From contig DOTG01000014.1 in assembly GCA_003512955.1 (NCBI GenBank), positions 62,001 through 126,000 on the forward strand: 64,000 nucleotides of DNA, written 5' to 3'. The translations under genes and the position numbers were made by a program. The DNA is from Marinilabiliales bacterium. Lineage in GTDB: Bacteria > Bacteroidota > Bacteroidia > Bacteroidales > SZUA-534. Below are positions 37,812 to 47,359 of this stretch, in pieces (the stretch's first letter is position 1; the number at the start of each line of letters is the position of its first letter). The notes beneath the pieces were generated by a model that saw nothing but the letters and a program-made list of their open reading frames with translations, did not search any database and had not been told where the DNA came from.

Positions 37812-38759
37812 ATGAATCATCCTCATTTAAGTGACCTTGTGCAGGCACACAAAGTTATTGAGCCATACATCCACCGGACCCCGGTTTTTACATCGCAGCT
37901 TTTAAATAAATTGTTGAGATGCGAACTCTTTTTTAAATGTGAAAATCTGCAAAAGGTGGGCGCCTTCAAATACCGAGGAGCAACTCATGCTGTTTTACAA
38001 TTGACTGCCGAAGGACGTACCCGTGGAGTGGCTACACATTCATCGGGGAATCATGCGGCAGCACTAGCTTTAGCGGCAGCACTCCAGGGCATGGCAGCTC
38101 ATATTGTGATGCCCAAAAATGCACCTGCGGTAAAGGTGGAAGCCGTAAAAGCTTATGGTGGAATTATCCATTTTTGCGAACCCACGTTGCAAGCCCGCGA
38201 ATCGGGGCTACATAAAGTGACTCAGCAAACGGGGGCCACCTTCATTCACCCTTACGATAATTTCAATGTGGTTTGTGGGCAGGGAACCGCTTGTTTGGAG
38301 CTTTTTTATCAGATAGATGAACCCGATATAATGATGGCCCCGGTAGGAGGTGGCGGATTGTTAAGCGGCACGGCCATTGCTGCAAAAGGAATCTGGAAGA
38401 ATGTTAAGGTTTTTGGAACTGAACCGGCCGAAGCCAACGATGCATACCTTTCGTTCCATCAGCAAAAATTGATTCCTGTACAAAGCACCAATACCATTGC
38501 CGATGGGCTCCGTACGTCGTTGTCACCTTTTACCTTTTCAATCATCTCCGAAAAAGTGGATGACATTTTAACCTGCTCCGAGGATAACATTGTTCAGGCC
38601 ATGAGGCAGGTTTACCAATATTTAAAATTGGTGATTGAGCCATCATCAGCTGTTCCACTAGCCACCATTATTGAGAATAAAGAAAGATTTGCAGGTAAAA
38701 AGGTGGCTATAATTATCTCGGGTGGAAATGTTGATTTAAACAACTTGCCGTTTAAATAG
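37812..38759 (+). CDS. Threonine/serine dehydratase, PLP-dependent
   Basis: 315 residues, fold-type II PLP enzyme. The PLP lysine sits in KVGAFKYRGA, and the phosphate is held by a glycine-rich loop, GGGGLLSG (about 178-185). SSGNHAAALA contacts the substrate. It deaminates L-threonine (or serine) to the keto acid and ammonia. It lacks the C-terminal ACT domain of feedback-regulated IlvA, so it looks like the short catabolic/serine-racemase-like form. No amino-acid operon surrounds it. Confidence 0.88.
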   Translation: MNHPHLSDLVQAHKVIEPYIHRTPVFTSQLLNKLLRCELFFKCENLQKVGAFKYRGATHAVLQLTAEGRTRGVATHSSGNHAAALALAAALQGMAAHIVMPKNAPAVKVEAVKAYGGIIHFCEPTLQARESGLHKVTQQTGATFIHPYDNFNVVCGQGTACLELFYQIDEPDIMMAPVGGGGLLSGTAIAAKGIWKNVKVFGTEPAEANDAYLSFHQQKLIPVQSTNTIADGLRTSLSPFTFSIISEKVDDILTCSEDNIVQAMRQVYQYLKLVIEPSSAVPLATIIENKERFAGKKVAIIISGGNVDLNNLPFK

Positions 38760-38843
38760 TAGCTTTTACAGTTTTCGGAATAGAAGCTAACATGTTGATT
38801 ATATTAAACTTATTGATTTCTTGTCTGAAGTGTTAATTCTTTT

Positions 38844-39018
38844 TACCACTGAGACACTAAGTTCACAAGAAACACAAAGGAGAAACACCTTTCCAGTTAA
38901 CAATTAATTGCGGCCCTAAAGCGAAATCTTAGTGAAACTAAGCGGTCATCGTGTCTAAGTGTTTATTTTTATTTACTACTAAGGCGCTGAGCACACAAGA
39001 AAAACACGAAGGAGAAAC
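38844..39018. repeat. Degenerate interspersed repeat (direct and inverted copies)
   Basis: Two related 43-45 base units (38844-38886 and 38974-39018) share the layout ACTGAGACACTAAG / CACAAGAAACAC / AAGGAGAAAC. Between them, near 38927-38964, CTTAGTGAAACTAAG and GTGTCTAAGTG read as a similar unit in reverse. It looks like a decayed member of a dispersed intergenic repeat family. It fills most of the gap between the dehydratase and porin genes. Confidence 0.65.
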
Positions 39019-39041
39019 TTCAGAAGGTTTAGTTAGGGATA

Positions 39042-41180
39042 TTAATCGTAGAAAGTCCAAACCAACCCGTATCGCAATACGAACCGGTTCGACGGGTAAC
39101 CGGAAGCAATAAAATAATTACGCTCCATATACCCGTAATTTAGGTGTTCACCCCGGAGGTAAAACCGCAACCGCTTAATCTCAAAATTCCAGAATGCTCC
39201 CACATAGGGGTAATTGCCGATACTTTGTTGCGATTGGTTGTAAAACAGTGCCAATGCCGGGGAATAGGCCGGACCATGGAACTTTGTCCAATAAGTAACA
39301 TCTACACCTAGCTGGAATTTCATGCGGCCTTCGGTATCTTTAAAATAAATATCGGGTTGAAAAAACAGGGAAAAATAGCCTGAAAATTCTGGCAAAGGCA
39401 ATACCCGGTCATTCGTGGTTTTTTGATAATTTAACCGGGTAATGGTTCCAAATTTCCAAAAATCAAACCGGTTGTCGATATACAAATCGAATACCGAAAA
39501 GGCATTGGTGTATTGTGCTGGTGTGGCCGATTCGTCAAAATAGATATAATCTTTAAGGATACTGAACCGGGTTCCCATTTTGGTATGATATCCGGGGATG
39601 TCCAGTCCAAATTTCAACTCGGTCCGGTATTGAGGGTTAAGATTGTTTTGCCACCGGTAATGGTTTGAATAGTACCGTTGCAAAAAATAGTCGGGGGTTT
39701 CGCGGTATTGACCTCCTTCGGCCTTAGCCTCTACTTGGTTTTTGCCGCTCCCAAATTTTTGGCGGATATTTCCATACATTTGAAAATCACCTTGCTTGTA
39801 ACCAGTCAGGTAGATGAGGTAATTGGCCAGGAAACTGAATTTTTCTCCTTTTTGCCGATACATCCCGCCTTCAAAATATTGGCTTTTCTTGGTATAGGCA
39901 TGCGAATAGTTGAACAGGGTATCTTTGTTAAAAAAATAGGATTCCATTTTTTCAGTCCCCACACCCACATAAGCCCCAATAAATGGATAACTGCGGGGGT
40001 TTTCTTCTAAATTAATCCGGATGTTTTGTTTTCTGATTTTAAAATTGCAGGTATCGAAGGTGGTGCTGGCATTATAGGTGTTTGGGTACAAGTAAAAGTT
40101 ATTTCCATCTAAATCCTGATACAAATGGGATTCGTCGGTATAAATTTTGGAACTTTTCTGTTGTTCGTACGAGTATTGCAGGCTAAACCAGAATTCGCCC
40201 ACGGTTGCCGAGTCAGGGACATGGGTTTTTAAAAAACCGATTTTCTGGTCAATAAACAGTTGCTGGTCTTTAAAATAATTGGTCCCTCCGGTTAACCGGG
40301 TACTGATAAGTTTGGTTGCTAAAGTGGGGCCGGTAACAAAATAGGTATCGGTAATGCCGCCATTTTCTTGTACATCAACTTTGTTGAAAATATAATTGAA
40401 ATGGGTAGCCAGCCTTCCCTGGGTATAGGAGGCACCAAATACTCCGGCATTGTTGCGGGTTTTCTGGTTTACATAAAATCCTTCGCCAGAATAGTTTTTG
40501 AAGTGGGCGCTAAAATTCAGATAGCGGTTTACATTTTGGGTGTGCACAATGTCAATATCCTGCTCGTCTTTGGGACCAATATTTACCCCAAATTTGGTGA
40601 ATGGCTTGGCTACATTGTAATAATCAACATTTTGACGTTGAAAGGTGTAGGCTGAAAAAGATTGCATGAAAAGGAAATCAGTGGCGGGCTGCGGATCAAA
40701 ATAGATGTTCGATTTCATGGCCAGCCCAATGTTTCCCAAATAGGAATTATTTATGGAATACCGATAACCCGGTTGGTGTTGGTGAAAATCGTAAAGGGAA
40801 GAATCGTAAGCCGAAATCGTTAATTCATGTATGCCGGTGTTGTATGTCCAATGTTTTACGATAATGGAATCATCTACATTCAGCAAATGACCATAAAAAG
40901 AATAATAGGTGGAGTCGTTACCCCCTGTTAGGAAATCCCATTTTGAAGCTTTAAGGGTGGTATCATTTTTTTGCCGAAGGGTATCATTATCAACATGGTT
41001 AGTTAAAGGTAAAACTTTTAACGTATCCTGAGGATGGCCGAGGGAATCGGGAATAGTGCTGTCGGCGTTTACCAGCGTGGAATCACCGGCGGTTGAAACC
41101 TGGCCTGCTTGAGCCCAAACATTTGTGCAGCCTAATACCAGTAGCCATACAAGCAGAATATGTAATTGTCGATTTGTCAT
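39042..41180 (-). CDS. Putative porin, outer membrane
   Basis: 712 residues from ATG 41180. A signal peptide (LHILLVWLLVLGCTNVWAQ) precedes a low-complexity Ser/Thr/Asp-rich stretch (about 28-70). A long beta-barrel follows with many aromatic-ended strands, closing in the GLVWTFYD terminus. This matches the Bacteroidota family annotated as putative porin. The substrate is unknown. The longer frame from 41267 would bury a -7 box. Confidence 0.7.
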   Translation of the reverse strand: MTNRQLHILLVWLLVLGCTNVWAQAGQVSTAGDSTLVNADSTIPDSLGHPQDTLKVLPLTNHVDNDTLRQKNDTTLKASKWDFLTGGNDSTYYSFYGHLLNVDDSIIVKHWTYNTGIHELTISAYDSSLYDFHQHQPGYRYSINNSYLGNIGLAMKSNIYFDPQPATDFLFMQSFSAYTFQRQNVDYYNVAKPFTKFGVNIGPKDEQDIDIVHTQNVNRYLNFSAHFKNYSGEGFYVNQKTRNNAGVFGASYTQGRLATHFNYIFNKVDVQENGGITDTYFVTGPTLATKLISTRLTGGTNYFKDQQLFIDQKIGFLKTHVPDSATVGEFWFSLQYSYEQQKSSKIYTDESHLYQDLDGNNFYLYPNTYNASTTFDTCNFKIRKQNIRINLEENPRSYPFIGAYVGVGTEKMESYFFNKDTLFNYSHAYTKKSQYFEGGMYRQKGEKFSFLANYLIYLTGYKQGDFQMYGNIRQKFGSGKNQVEAKAEGGQYRETPDYFLQRYYSNHYRWQNNLNPQYRTELKFGLDIPGYHTKMGTRFSILKDYIYFDESATPAQYTNAFSVFDLYIDNRFDFWKFGTITRLNYQKTTNDRVLPLPEFSGYFSLFFQPDIYFKDTEGRMKFQLGVDVTYWTKFHGPAYSPALALFYNQSQQSIGNYPYVGAFWNFEIKRLRFYLRGEHLNYGYMERNYFIASGYPSNRFVLRYGLVWTFYD

Positions 41181-41185
41181 TGGCG

Positions 41186-41193
41186 CAAAGATA
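41186..41193 (-). promoter_or_regulatory. -7-like box directly before the porin start
   Basis: TATCTTTG on the minus strand ends only five bases before ATG 41180. If it is the real promoter, the mRNA would be nearly leaderless; otherwise the start is misplaced or the box is fortuitous. Confidence 0.35.
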
Positions 41194-41370
41194 GATAAAA
41201 TTTGATCCGAGCGGGTTGCCATACAAAAATTTTGCCGTTTCCTAAAGGATGAGGAACATACTGACATTCAAAAGGGAGGAAGTACCTTAAACAGCAGGGA
41301 TTAAATGGCATTGTTTTTTTATTGATTTAACTCAATTTTGAACCTATTCCAGAAAGGGTGACTTTTAGCC

Positions 41371-42774
41371 ATGGAAAGAGTATATTGTAATCTTGGAATG
41401 GATGCAAAACAACTGAGGGGAAAATTCAGAAAAATGAAACAAAAAGGCTTTTTCAATAATTTGATAAAGAAGCTTCTAGGGGAAAGAGACATAGATGATG
41501 AGATTGTATTGGAAATGCAAAAGAGAACTGCCCTCAACCTCAGGTTTCTGAACATTTCTGTTTTTATTATTATTTTCAGCTTTGTTTTTATCGATAAAAC
41601 CATCATCGACGATATTGAGGTTTACCGAAAAACAAATATCCTCAGGGTGATTTATCTTTCCATTATTGTCATTCCGCTCATTTGGTTTTCATTTAAAGCA
41701 GATGTGCAAAAATTTACACAGCTCCTGCTCATTTTCAATGCTTTGAGTTTGGGATTGTTTTTAGGTGTTCTTTCTTATTTTGTCCGGGAATATCCGGTGG
41801 CATTATTTCACAATACCGTCTCTATTTTTCTGTTGAATATTTGCCTCTATGTGGTTTTTAGCATCCGTATTAGATATGCTATTGTTCTTTCGGCTCTATT
41901 CTTATTTTTCATCAATTTTAATTATTCTTCTTTTTATGAAGCTGTTGGGCAGGTAGCTATTAATTTATGGTTTATTATAGTTACTATAGTTGGCACTCAG
42001 GTAGCAAAGGTAATGGACTCCATGTTAAAAAGGGCTATCCAGATGAATATGGATATGAAAAAAGCTAATCAATCGAAATACAAACTGTTCAGTATGGTTT
42101 CGCACGATTTAAAAAACATGATTGCTGCCCAATATACCATTGCTGATTATTTAAAAGATGACGATGAATCAACAACCGCCACCGATAGAAACCGCATGGT
42201 TGATCTTTTACACTGTTCGGCAGAGGATGTATTAAATTTGTTTGAAGACCTCTTGGTTTGGATCAAGACCCAGATCGAGGCCATCCATCCCTTGTTTAAA
42301 GCAGTTGATGTAGAAGGATTTCATCGGTCTATCGTTAGCCAAATGCAACCTGCTCTGGAAACCAAACAAGTGGAATTGCAAATCACCACAGAAGTTGCGC
42401 ACGAAATGGTTACCGATGCCAATATCCTGGGTCTTATTTTACGAAATATTTTAGGGAATTCCATCAAATATTCTCATTCCAATTCAGCCATTCAGTTCCA
42501 TTACACGGTTCAGAAAAATGCCATAACCTATCAGATCATTGATACAGGAATTGGTATGACCGAGGAAAAACTGAACCACCTCTTCAATCCGGAACAGGTT
42601 CAGTCCGAGGCAGGAACCAAAGGCGAAAAAGGCACCGGCTTGGGGTTGCTCCTTACCAAAGAACTAGTGACGTTGTTACACGGAACATTATCAATAAAAA
42701 GTACCCCACAGCAAGGAACTCAGGTGATGGTGACACTTCCAAACCAGGTAATTCACCTAGAAGTTAAAGCCTAA
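41371..42774 (+). CDS. Membrane-bound sensor histidine kinase
   Basis: 467 residues (ATG 41371; ATG 41398 also possible). A basic cytoplasmic N-terminus is followed by about six helices (60-215), a HisKA domain with H245 in FSMVSHDLKNMI, and a HATPase with LRNILGNSIKY, DTGIGM and KGTGLGLLLTKEL. The domain plan matches the kinase at 18787-20181. No response regulator is adjacent; it converges on the PepSY gene with 19 bases between. A hairpin CCTAAAAT/ATTTTAGG spans its stop. Confidence 0.87.
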   Translation: MERVYCNLGMDAKQLRGKFRKMKQKGFFNNLIKKLLGERDIDDEIVLEMQKRTALNLRFLNISVFIIIFSFVFIDKTIIDDIEVYRKTNILRVIYLSIIVIPLIWFSFKADVQKFTQLLLIFNALSLGLFLGVLSYFVREYPVALFHNTVSIFLLNICLYVVFSIRIRYAIVLSALFLFFINFNYSSFYEAVGQVAINLWFIIVTIVGTQVAKVMDSMLKRAIQMNMDMKKANQSKYKLFSMVSHDLKNMIAAQYTIADYLKDDDESTTATDRNRMVDLLHCSAEDVLNLFEDLLVWIKTQIEAIHPLFKAVDVEGFHRSIVSQMQPALETKQVELQITTEVAHEMVTDANILGLILRNILGNSIKYSHSNSAIQFHYTVQKNAITYQIIDTGIGMTEEKLNHLFNPEQVQSEAGTKGEKGTGLGLLLTKELVTLLHGTLSIKSTPQQGTQVMVTLPNQVIHLEVKA

Positions 42775-42793
42775 AATCATGTATTTTAGGTGC

Positions 42794-44341
42794 TTATGCA
42801 TTAGCTATCCTGTTTTTGTTTTTTGTTTTATATTTTTTCCGCCACAGCAAGTAACCGCTGATAACCACCACAATTCCTGCCATGCCGCTCAGTGGAACCA
42901 ACAGGATGTAAAATATCCCCAAAATGTTTTGAAAAATCCGCCCTGTATGCACCTCCAATGAAAAATTCCACAAAGAAATCCCGCATTCTCCCAGTATATT
43001 TTGGGGCATTTTGGGGAAACTTTTTTGATGATAAAGCGGAAGTATTCCTTGGTCGTAATCAACCATGTACTCATTTCCCTGGGTATCTTTAATAAACCCG
43101 CTCACTTTAAAATCGCCGATGGGGCGGCTACCGGTTTGTTCTTTGTAAACAGTTCCCAATGGGTAATTTATAATTTCAGGAAAAGAGGGGTGCCACAAAA
43201 AAAGGCCACTGAACGAACCAATCAAATAGGCACCATCGCGGTAAGGTTCAAAGGTATTGATACCCATTACACTTACAGGCGGTTGTATATTCATGAATTG
43301 GGGCTGGTAGTTCTTTTTGTTCATATAAAACATTCCTTCTGAAGTTGACAGTAGAAAAACCTGCCTGTCAGGATCGTAATGAAGATCCCGGAGTTTATCG
43401 TACCAAGGATTGGGTTGATCGAGGTGCGAAAATTTTAAAGGAGTTACCCGGGTGTTTGCTATGGTGATTAAAAGCGGTGGCCGCAGGAACATGCCCGTAA
43501 AAAACAAAATTACCAGAAAGGCAAAGAACCAAGCCCCTGTTTTGTTGTGCCATTTCAGCGACCATTTGTTTACTGAAACCAGCTTTTTAGCTGTTTTGTT
43601 GCGGTTTTTCCTGCGTTTAATCCAACCCGGAAAAAAGAAATAGATGATTCCTGTTGTTGACAAGAAGATGGTTATCAGTCCTAGAAAGTCAACAAATAAT
43701 TGACCGGGTAATCCAAAAATTTCACCGGAATGTATTTGCCACATCGTTTCAAACATTCCAACATCGTTCTGGTAGCCCACAGGAGCATTTATTTCTATCC
43801 GTTCAAACCGGGTGTAACATCCTTCCGATTTTCCTTTAAATAAATAAGAGCGGTTCAAGGCAAATACCGAGTCTCCAATACTTTCGACAGCCACAAATCG
43901 GGGCATGTCAGGGCTGAGGTCAAATTTTTTCCAGACCTTTTGGACAGTATCGTACGCGTACAGCCCAAAAAGAGAAGCAGCATAAAGATCGCCATTTGGT
44001 GTGCGGTGTATATCAAAAACCTTCCGGTAGTCCGACCCTTGAGGAAATCCGACATGGAGGGGGCGGTAGTTTTTAAAGGTGGAATCGGTTACCCAAATGC
44101 CAATGTTCCCATAAACGATAATGCTATCGTTGGATATTATCAGGTTTCCTTTGAGGGCAGCGTTGTTCCAGTTTTTATACGAATATACCTCGGGCATGTA
44201 TTTGCGTTGAATATCGATGCCGGCAAAGAGTTCCCGGTGATTCATCACAATGCCTGTGATGCCAAAATATAAAAGGATAAAAGAGAGGATCAGTCCCGGC
44301 CAGCGGTGCAATTTCTTATATAAATTCAACCAATAATTCAT
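42794..44341 (-). CDS. PepSY-associated transmembrane protein
   Basis: 515 residues with an N-terminal PepSY_TM helix (LHRWPGLILSFILLYFGITG), a second near 220-245, a third near 275-295 and a last near 480-500, with periplasmic beta-rich regions between. The family includes iron-uptake-linked reductase-like proteins. The conserved His-Arg-Trp next to helix one is kept. It begins 13 bases after the Rrf2 stop, so an Fe-S or redox-responsive operon is likely. Exact function unknown. Confidence 0.75.
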   Translation of the reverse strand: MNYWLNLYKKLHRWPGLILSFILLYFGITGIVMNHRELFAGIDIQRKYMPEVYSYKNWNNAALKGNLIISNDSIIVYGNIGIWVTDSTFKNYRPLHVGFPQGSDYRKVFDIHRTPNGDLYAASLFGLYAYDTVQKVWKKFDLSPDMPRFVAVESIGDSVFALNRSYLFKGKSEGCYTRFERIEINAPVGYQNDVGMFETMWQIHSGEIFGLPGQLFVDFLGLITIFLSTTGIIYFFFPGWIKRRKNRNKTAKKLVSVNKWSLKWHNKTGAWFFAFLVILFFTGMFLRPPLLITIANTRVTPLKFSHLDQPNPWYDKLRDLHYDPDRQVFLLSTSEGMFYMNKKNYQPQFMNIQPPVSVMGINTFEPYRDGAYLIGSFSGLFLWHPSFPEIINYPLGTVYKEQTGSRPIGDFKVSGFIKDTQGNEYMVDYDQGILPLYHQKSFPKMPQNILGECGISLWNFSLEVHTGRIFQNILGIFYILLVPLSGMAGIVVVISGYLLWRKKYKTKNKNRIANA

Positions 44342-44354
44342 GCAGGCAGAGAGC

Positions 44355-44801
44355 TTAATTCAGGAAGGAAACCCGGTTCAGAACCGCTTTACCTTCGGAA
44401 ACTTTACGAGATAGTGAGTGGATGGTTTCTGATTGAGCAATAGCAAAAAAACCGTCACGGATAGTGCGGTATTTGTCGTGCATCGGACACGGATTTGCAT
44501 CGCTGCAGTTTTTTAATCCAAAGCCGCATTTGTGAAAAATAGATTCACCCTCCATCACCTGAATCACTTGGAAAAGGGTCATTTGATCCGATGTTTCTGT
44601 AAAAAAGAAACCACCGCCCCTTCCTTTCATCGAGGCGATGATGCGGTGTTTGGTCAGTGTTTGAAGGACTTTTGCAGTAAAAGCTTCAGGAGCCTCAATC
44701 TCTTTGGCAATTTCAACCACCCCGGTCCGTTTGTCCTGCCAGTTTTGGAGCTGGATAAATACCAATGCACGGATGGCATATTCTGTACTTTTTGCTAACA
44801 T
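44355..44801 (-). CDS. Rrf2 family Fe-S transcriptional regulator
   Basis: 148 residues. The winged helix (residues 1-65: LAKSTEYAIRALVFI, AFTAKVLQTLTKHRI, GRGGGFFF) is followed by a cysteine cluster C92, C99, C105, the [2Fe-2S]/[4Fe-4S] ligands of IscR/NsrR-type proteins. It would sense cluster state, NO or redox change. It is the first gene of a probable operon with the PepSY protein and lies next to porin/YceI genes whose promoter carries a palindrome. Confidence 0.88.
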   Translation of the reverse strand: MLAKSTEYAIRALVFIQLQNWQDKRTGVVEIAKEIEAPEAFTAKVLQTLTKHRIIASMKGRGGGFFFTETSDQMTLFQVIQVMEGESIFHKCGFGLKNCSDANPCPMHDKYRTIRDGFFAIAQSETIHSLSRKVSEGKAVLNRVSFLN

Positions 44802-44901
44802 ATCTGTTTTATTTTTTTGTTTGAGTAATCTTTCTTAAGTTCATTTATTAATTCTTGCAGAATCGAGGTAATTCATCGTTTAAATTATATTAACAAGGTT
44901 G

Positions 44902-44930
44902 CAAAGATAAAAATAATTATAAAAGGACAA
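44902..44930 (-). promoter_or_regulatory. Promoter of the rrf2-PepSY operon
   Basis: On the minus strand TTG (44930-44928), an 18-base spacer and TATCTTTG (44909-44902), giving a leader of about 95 bases. The rest of the gap to 45166 shows no gene. Confidence 0.6.
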
Positions 44931-45166
44931 CAAGGTCTTTATATAATTTTTGTACAAAAACCTTAAAATATCAATCAATGGCGACAAAAAATTTGAAATT
45001 AATATAACCGATTTTTACGGGGAATAATGCTACCTGGCAGAGTATTTCCCATTCCGTTTGTGAAAATTCCTTGCAGTTTAATAGATTCAGGAAGTCAGTA
45101 TAAATTGTGTAGAACCAAGGTAAGACTAAGTAAGGAAAGAGCCTGTTAAGGGCATTTAAAAGAATT

Positions 45167-45198
45167 AGGCAGAGCAACAACATCTTGCCGCTCTGCCT
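45167..45198 (-). terminator. Hairpin terminator after the porin-like gene
   Basis: Perfect 9-bp stem AGGCAGAGC/GCTCTGCCT with a 14-base loop, 20 bases past the porin-like stop on the minus strand. The following T-run is short and interrupted. Confidence 0.7.
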
Positions 45199-45218
45199 TT
45201 AAATTAAAATATTTTTGT

Positions 45219-46487
45219 TTAAAAACTTATAGCTGCTTCAAGTACAAAGCCATTAAATTTTCCACCTTGGTAGGTTGTACCGGTAAAACCATCACCAGAA
45301 TATGTCTGTTGAACGTACTCAGCCTTAGCAACTACGTTTTTGGTAAGAAACCAGCCTCCACCAAAATTAATTCTGTTTATGGAAATACTTTCGGCGTCTT
45401 CGGTTTGCTTTCCACTAACTTGGTTAAACCTTCCACCTAGATAAAACCGTTCCCTACTACCAAAACGGTAAAGAGCTTCGGCAGCAATTTGTAAATAGTT
45501 TCCATTGTTATCTTCTTTCCCACCATTGGCGAGTTCAAAAATACCGAAAACCTCCAGACCATTATATTTAACAAACGGATTTACTTGTACGGCAGTAATT
45601 TGCTTAAAACCAGGATTAAATCGCCCGCTCCGGAAGTTATCATCTTCTCCATCAACCACCATTACTGAGTAGTATCTTGCCCCAGAGCGATCGCCGGCAT
45701 AAAGGTTACCTCCAGTAGATAACCCGTTGTTTAGGTACCACGACCCTGTTAGCCGGACCCTCAAATCGGTGCTCAATTGTTTATCGTAACCTAATTTTCC
45801 GAAAAATGATAGTTTGTTATCATAATTATAACGGCTATCAACAGTTACATTCTGATTTAGTTTGCCATTGGTTGCACCAAGCACACCAATAAATCCATTG
45901 ATATTTACCGTGACCTCACCAAAAGCCTCGGTAGAGAATGCATCCATAATATAATTACCTACAAATGGATTGTAAATGGTACGAGCATTATCGCTTCTAC
46001 GGAAATGGGCATCGCCATAGTTAAATTCATCCAAGCCAATACGGATGTTTGTAATATTCATGAGCCCTCCTAAAAAACCATCATAAATAAAATCAAGATT
46101 ATCCATTTGAATGTAACCGCCTTTTACCCAAGCCTCGTTATGGTGCCGCGACGAAAGATACGTTCTCAAGTGCATTCTCATTCCGTCAGCCAACTGAACA
46201 TCGAGATTCAGGTTGGCCGTTGGGAGATTGAAGTTTGAAACCAAATCATATAAGGTGTCTACTTCACTGCTGTGATCCAAACCCTGAAATTGCAAGGCAA
46301 AATCACCGCCAACACGTACTTTGAAACCATCATATTTTATGGTATCATCTTTTGGATCCTCAAATACATTTAATCCGTCCTGATTGGCAGGCCTCCAATA
46401 CTGTAATTGGTTTTGAGAACTAACTTGACCGTTAAACAGCAATAAAGTTATTACAAAGCTAATAACTGTTTTTATAGAAGTTTTCAT
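45219..46487 (-). CDS. Outer-membrane porin-like beta-barrel protein
   Basis: 422 residues with a signal peptide (TVISFVITLLLFNGQVSS) and repeated amphipathic strands with aromatic girdle residues, ending VLEAAISF, a barrel terminus. It resembles phosphate-selective/OprP-like and hypothetical Bacteroidota porins, but the substrate cannot be read. It starts 22 bases after the yceI stop, so the two are likely one transcript. Confidence 0.7.
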   Translation of the reverse strand: MKTSIKTVISFVITLLLFNGQVSSQNQLQYWRPANQDGLNVFEDPKDDTIKYDGFKVRVGGDFALQFQGLDHSSEVDTLYDLVSNFNLPTANLNLDVQLADGMRMHLRTYLSSRHHNEAWVKGGYIQMDNLDFIYDGFLGGLMNITNIRIGLDEFNYGDAHFRRSDNARTIYNPFVGNYIMDAFSTEAFGEVTVNINGFIGVLGATNGKLNQNVTVDSRYNYDNKLSFFGKLGYDKQLSTDLRVRLTGSWYLNNGLSTGGNLYAGDRSGARYYSVMVVDGEDDNFRSGRFNPGFKQITAVQVNPFVKYNGLEVFGIFELANGGKEDNNGNYLQIAAEALYRFGSRERFYLGGRFNQVSGKQTEDAESISINRINFGGGWFLTKNVVAKAEYVQQTYSGDGFTGTTYQGGKFNGFVLEAAISF

Positions 46488-46509
46488 AAAGCAAAATGTT
46501 TAAAAATGA

Positions 46510-47079
46510 TTAATAATTGATAATTATGGTGTAAAGGATAGTTATTTCTTTTCCTGTTGTTATGGAGCCCATGAGTGCCGTTGGAGGAGCAATTTCAAAA
46601 TTGGTCATATCAATTTTTTGTGTACCTTTTACTGTAAGCACTGATGAACTGGTAAATAAATAATCTGCATCTACTGATATATTGTTAGTTTTTCCGGCAA
46701 TTGTCAACTTACCATTACCTTTAATTTTACTTCCAGAAAATTCCGATGAAACAAGTTCGAACTTTATATCTGGGTATTTATCCGCTTTTAAGGCTTCATA
46801 AGTTTTGTTGTCCATTAAACTTTTTCCGCTTTTAATTGATTTTACTGGGACAGTCAATGATAAAAACTTTATTGAGGTAAGTTTTCCATTTTTGGGGTTT
46901 CCAGTTCCAGATAATTGTAATGTTGTAACGTCCGATTCCCAATCATGTAGAGAGGAGGTACCATTTATGGACATCATGCTTTTTGCATCTAGCTTTAACG
47001 GAACTTGGGCTTGAATCGGTGCTGTTGTTAGCAATGCGGAGAACAAAATAAAAAGGAATATAAATATTTTCTTTTTCAT
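46510..47079 (-). CDS. YceI family periplasmic lipid-binding protein
   Basis: 189 residues: signal peptide (IFLFILFSALLTTAPIQAQ), then the YceI lipocalin-like barrel, with WESDVTTLQLSGTG, SIKSGKSLMDNKTYEALKADKYPDI and GKLTIAGKTNNISV. YceI proteins bind isoprenoid or other lipid tails in the periplasm. Its promoter carries a 16-bp palindrome, and the porin-like gene follows, suggesting controlled co-expression of a lipid carrier and an outer-membrane channel. Confidence 0.88.
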   Translation of the reverse strand: MKKKIFIFLFILFSALLTTAPIQAQVPLKLDAKSMMSINGTSSLHDWESDVTTLQLSGTGNPKNGKLTSIKFLSLTVPVKSIKSGKSLMDNKTYEALKADKYPDIKFELVSSEFSGSKIKGNGKLTIAGKTNNISVDADYLFTSSSVLTVKGTQKIDMTNFEIAPPTALMGSITTGKEITILYTIIINY

Positions 47080-47163
47080 CGTTGTAAGATTTAATTATTG
47101 GGCATATCGTCAAAAACGACACATGTGTTTTTGTAATATTATTCGATCGCAATACAAAAATAT

Positions 47164-47189
47164 CAAATATATACGGATATTAATATCCG
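47164..47189 (-). promoter_or_regulatory. yceI promoter with perfect palindromic operator
   Basis: The -7 box TATATTTG (47171-47164 on the minus strand) is immediately preceded by the perfect palindrome CGGATATTAATATCCG (47174-47189), two bases upstream in the -33/-7 spacer. A dimeric repressor there would block RNA polymerase. The Rrf2 protein encoded 2.3 kb away is one candidate; its own promoter lacks this palindrome. Confidence 0.7.
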
Positions 47190-47359
47190 ATATTATAAAA
47201 TAATTAATTAGTATATCTAATACAAAAAGCGAAAAACTAAACGAATGATAGATAATTTTTAAACGGGTGGATACTGATAACCTAAGATTATAATTGCTAC
47301 CCAAATCATTCAAGGTGGAGAGACGAATAATCTATAACTTTGGTAGATACTTCGCAGGA

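Noticed and set aside
42770..42790. CCTAAAAT/ATTTTAGG hairpin between kinase and PepSY genes
   Set aside because: A good small stem, but no T-run on either strand; not called as a terminator.
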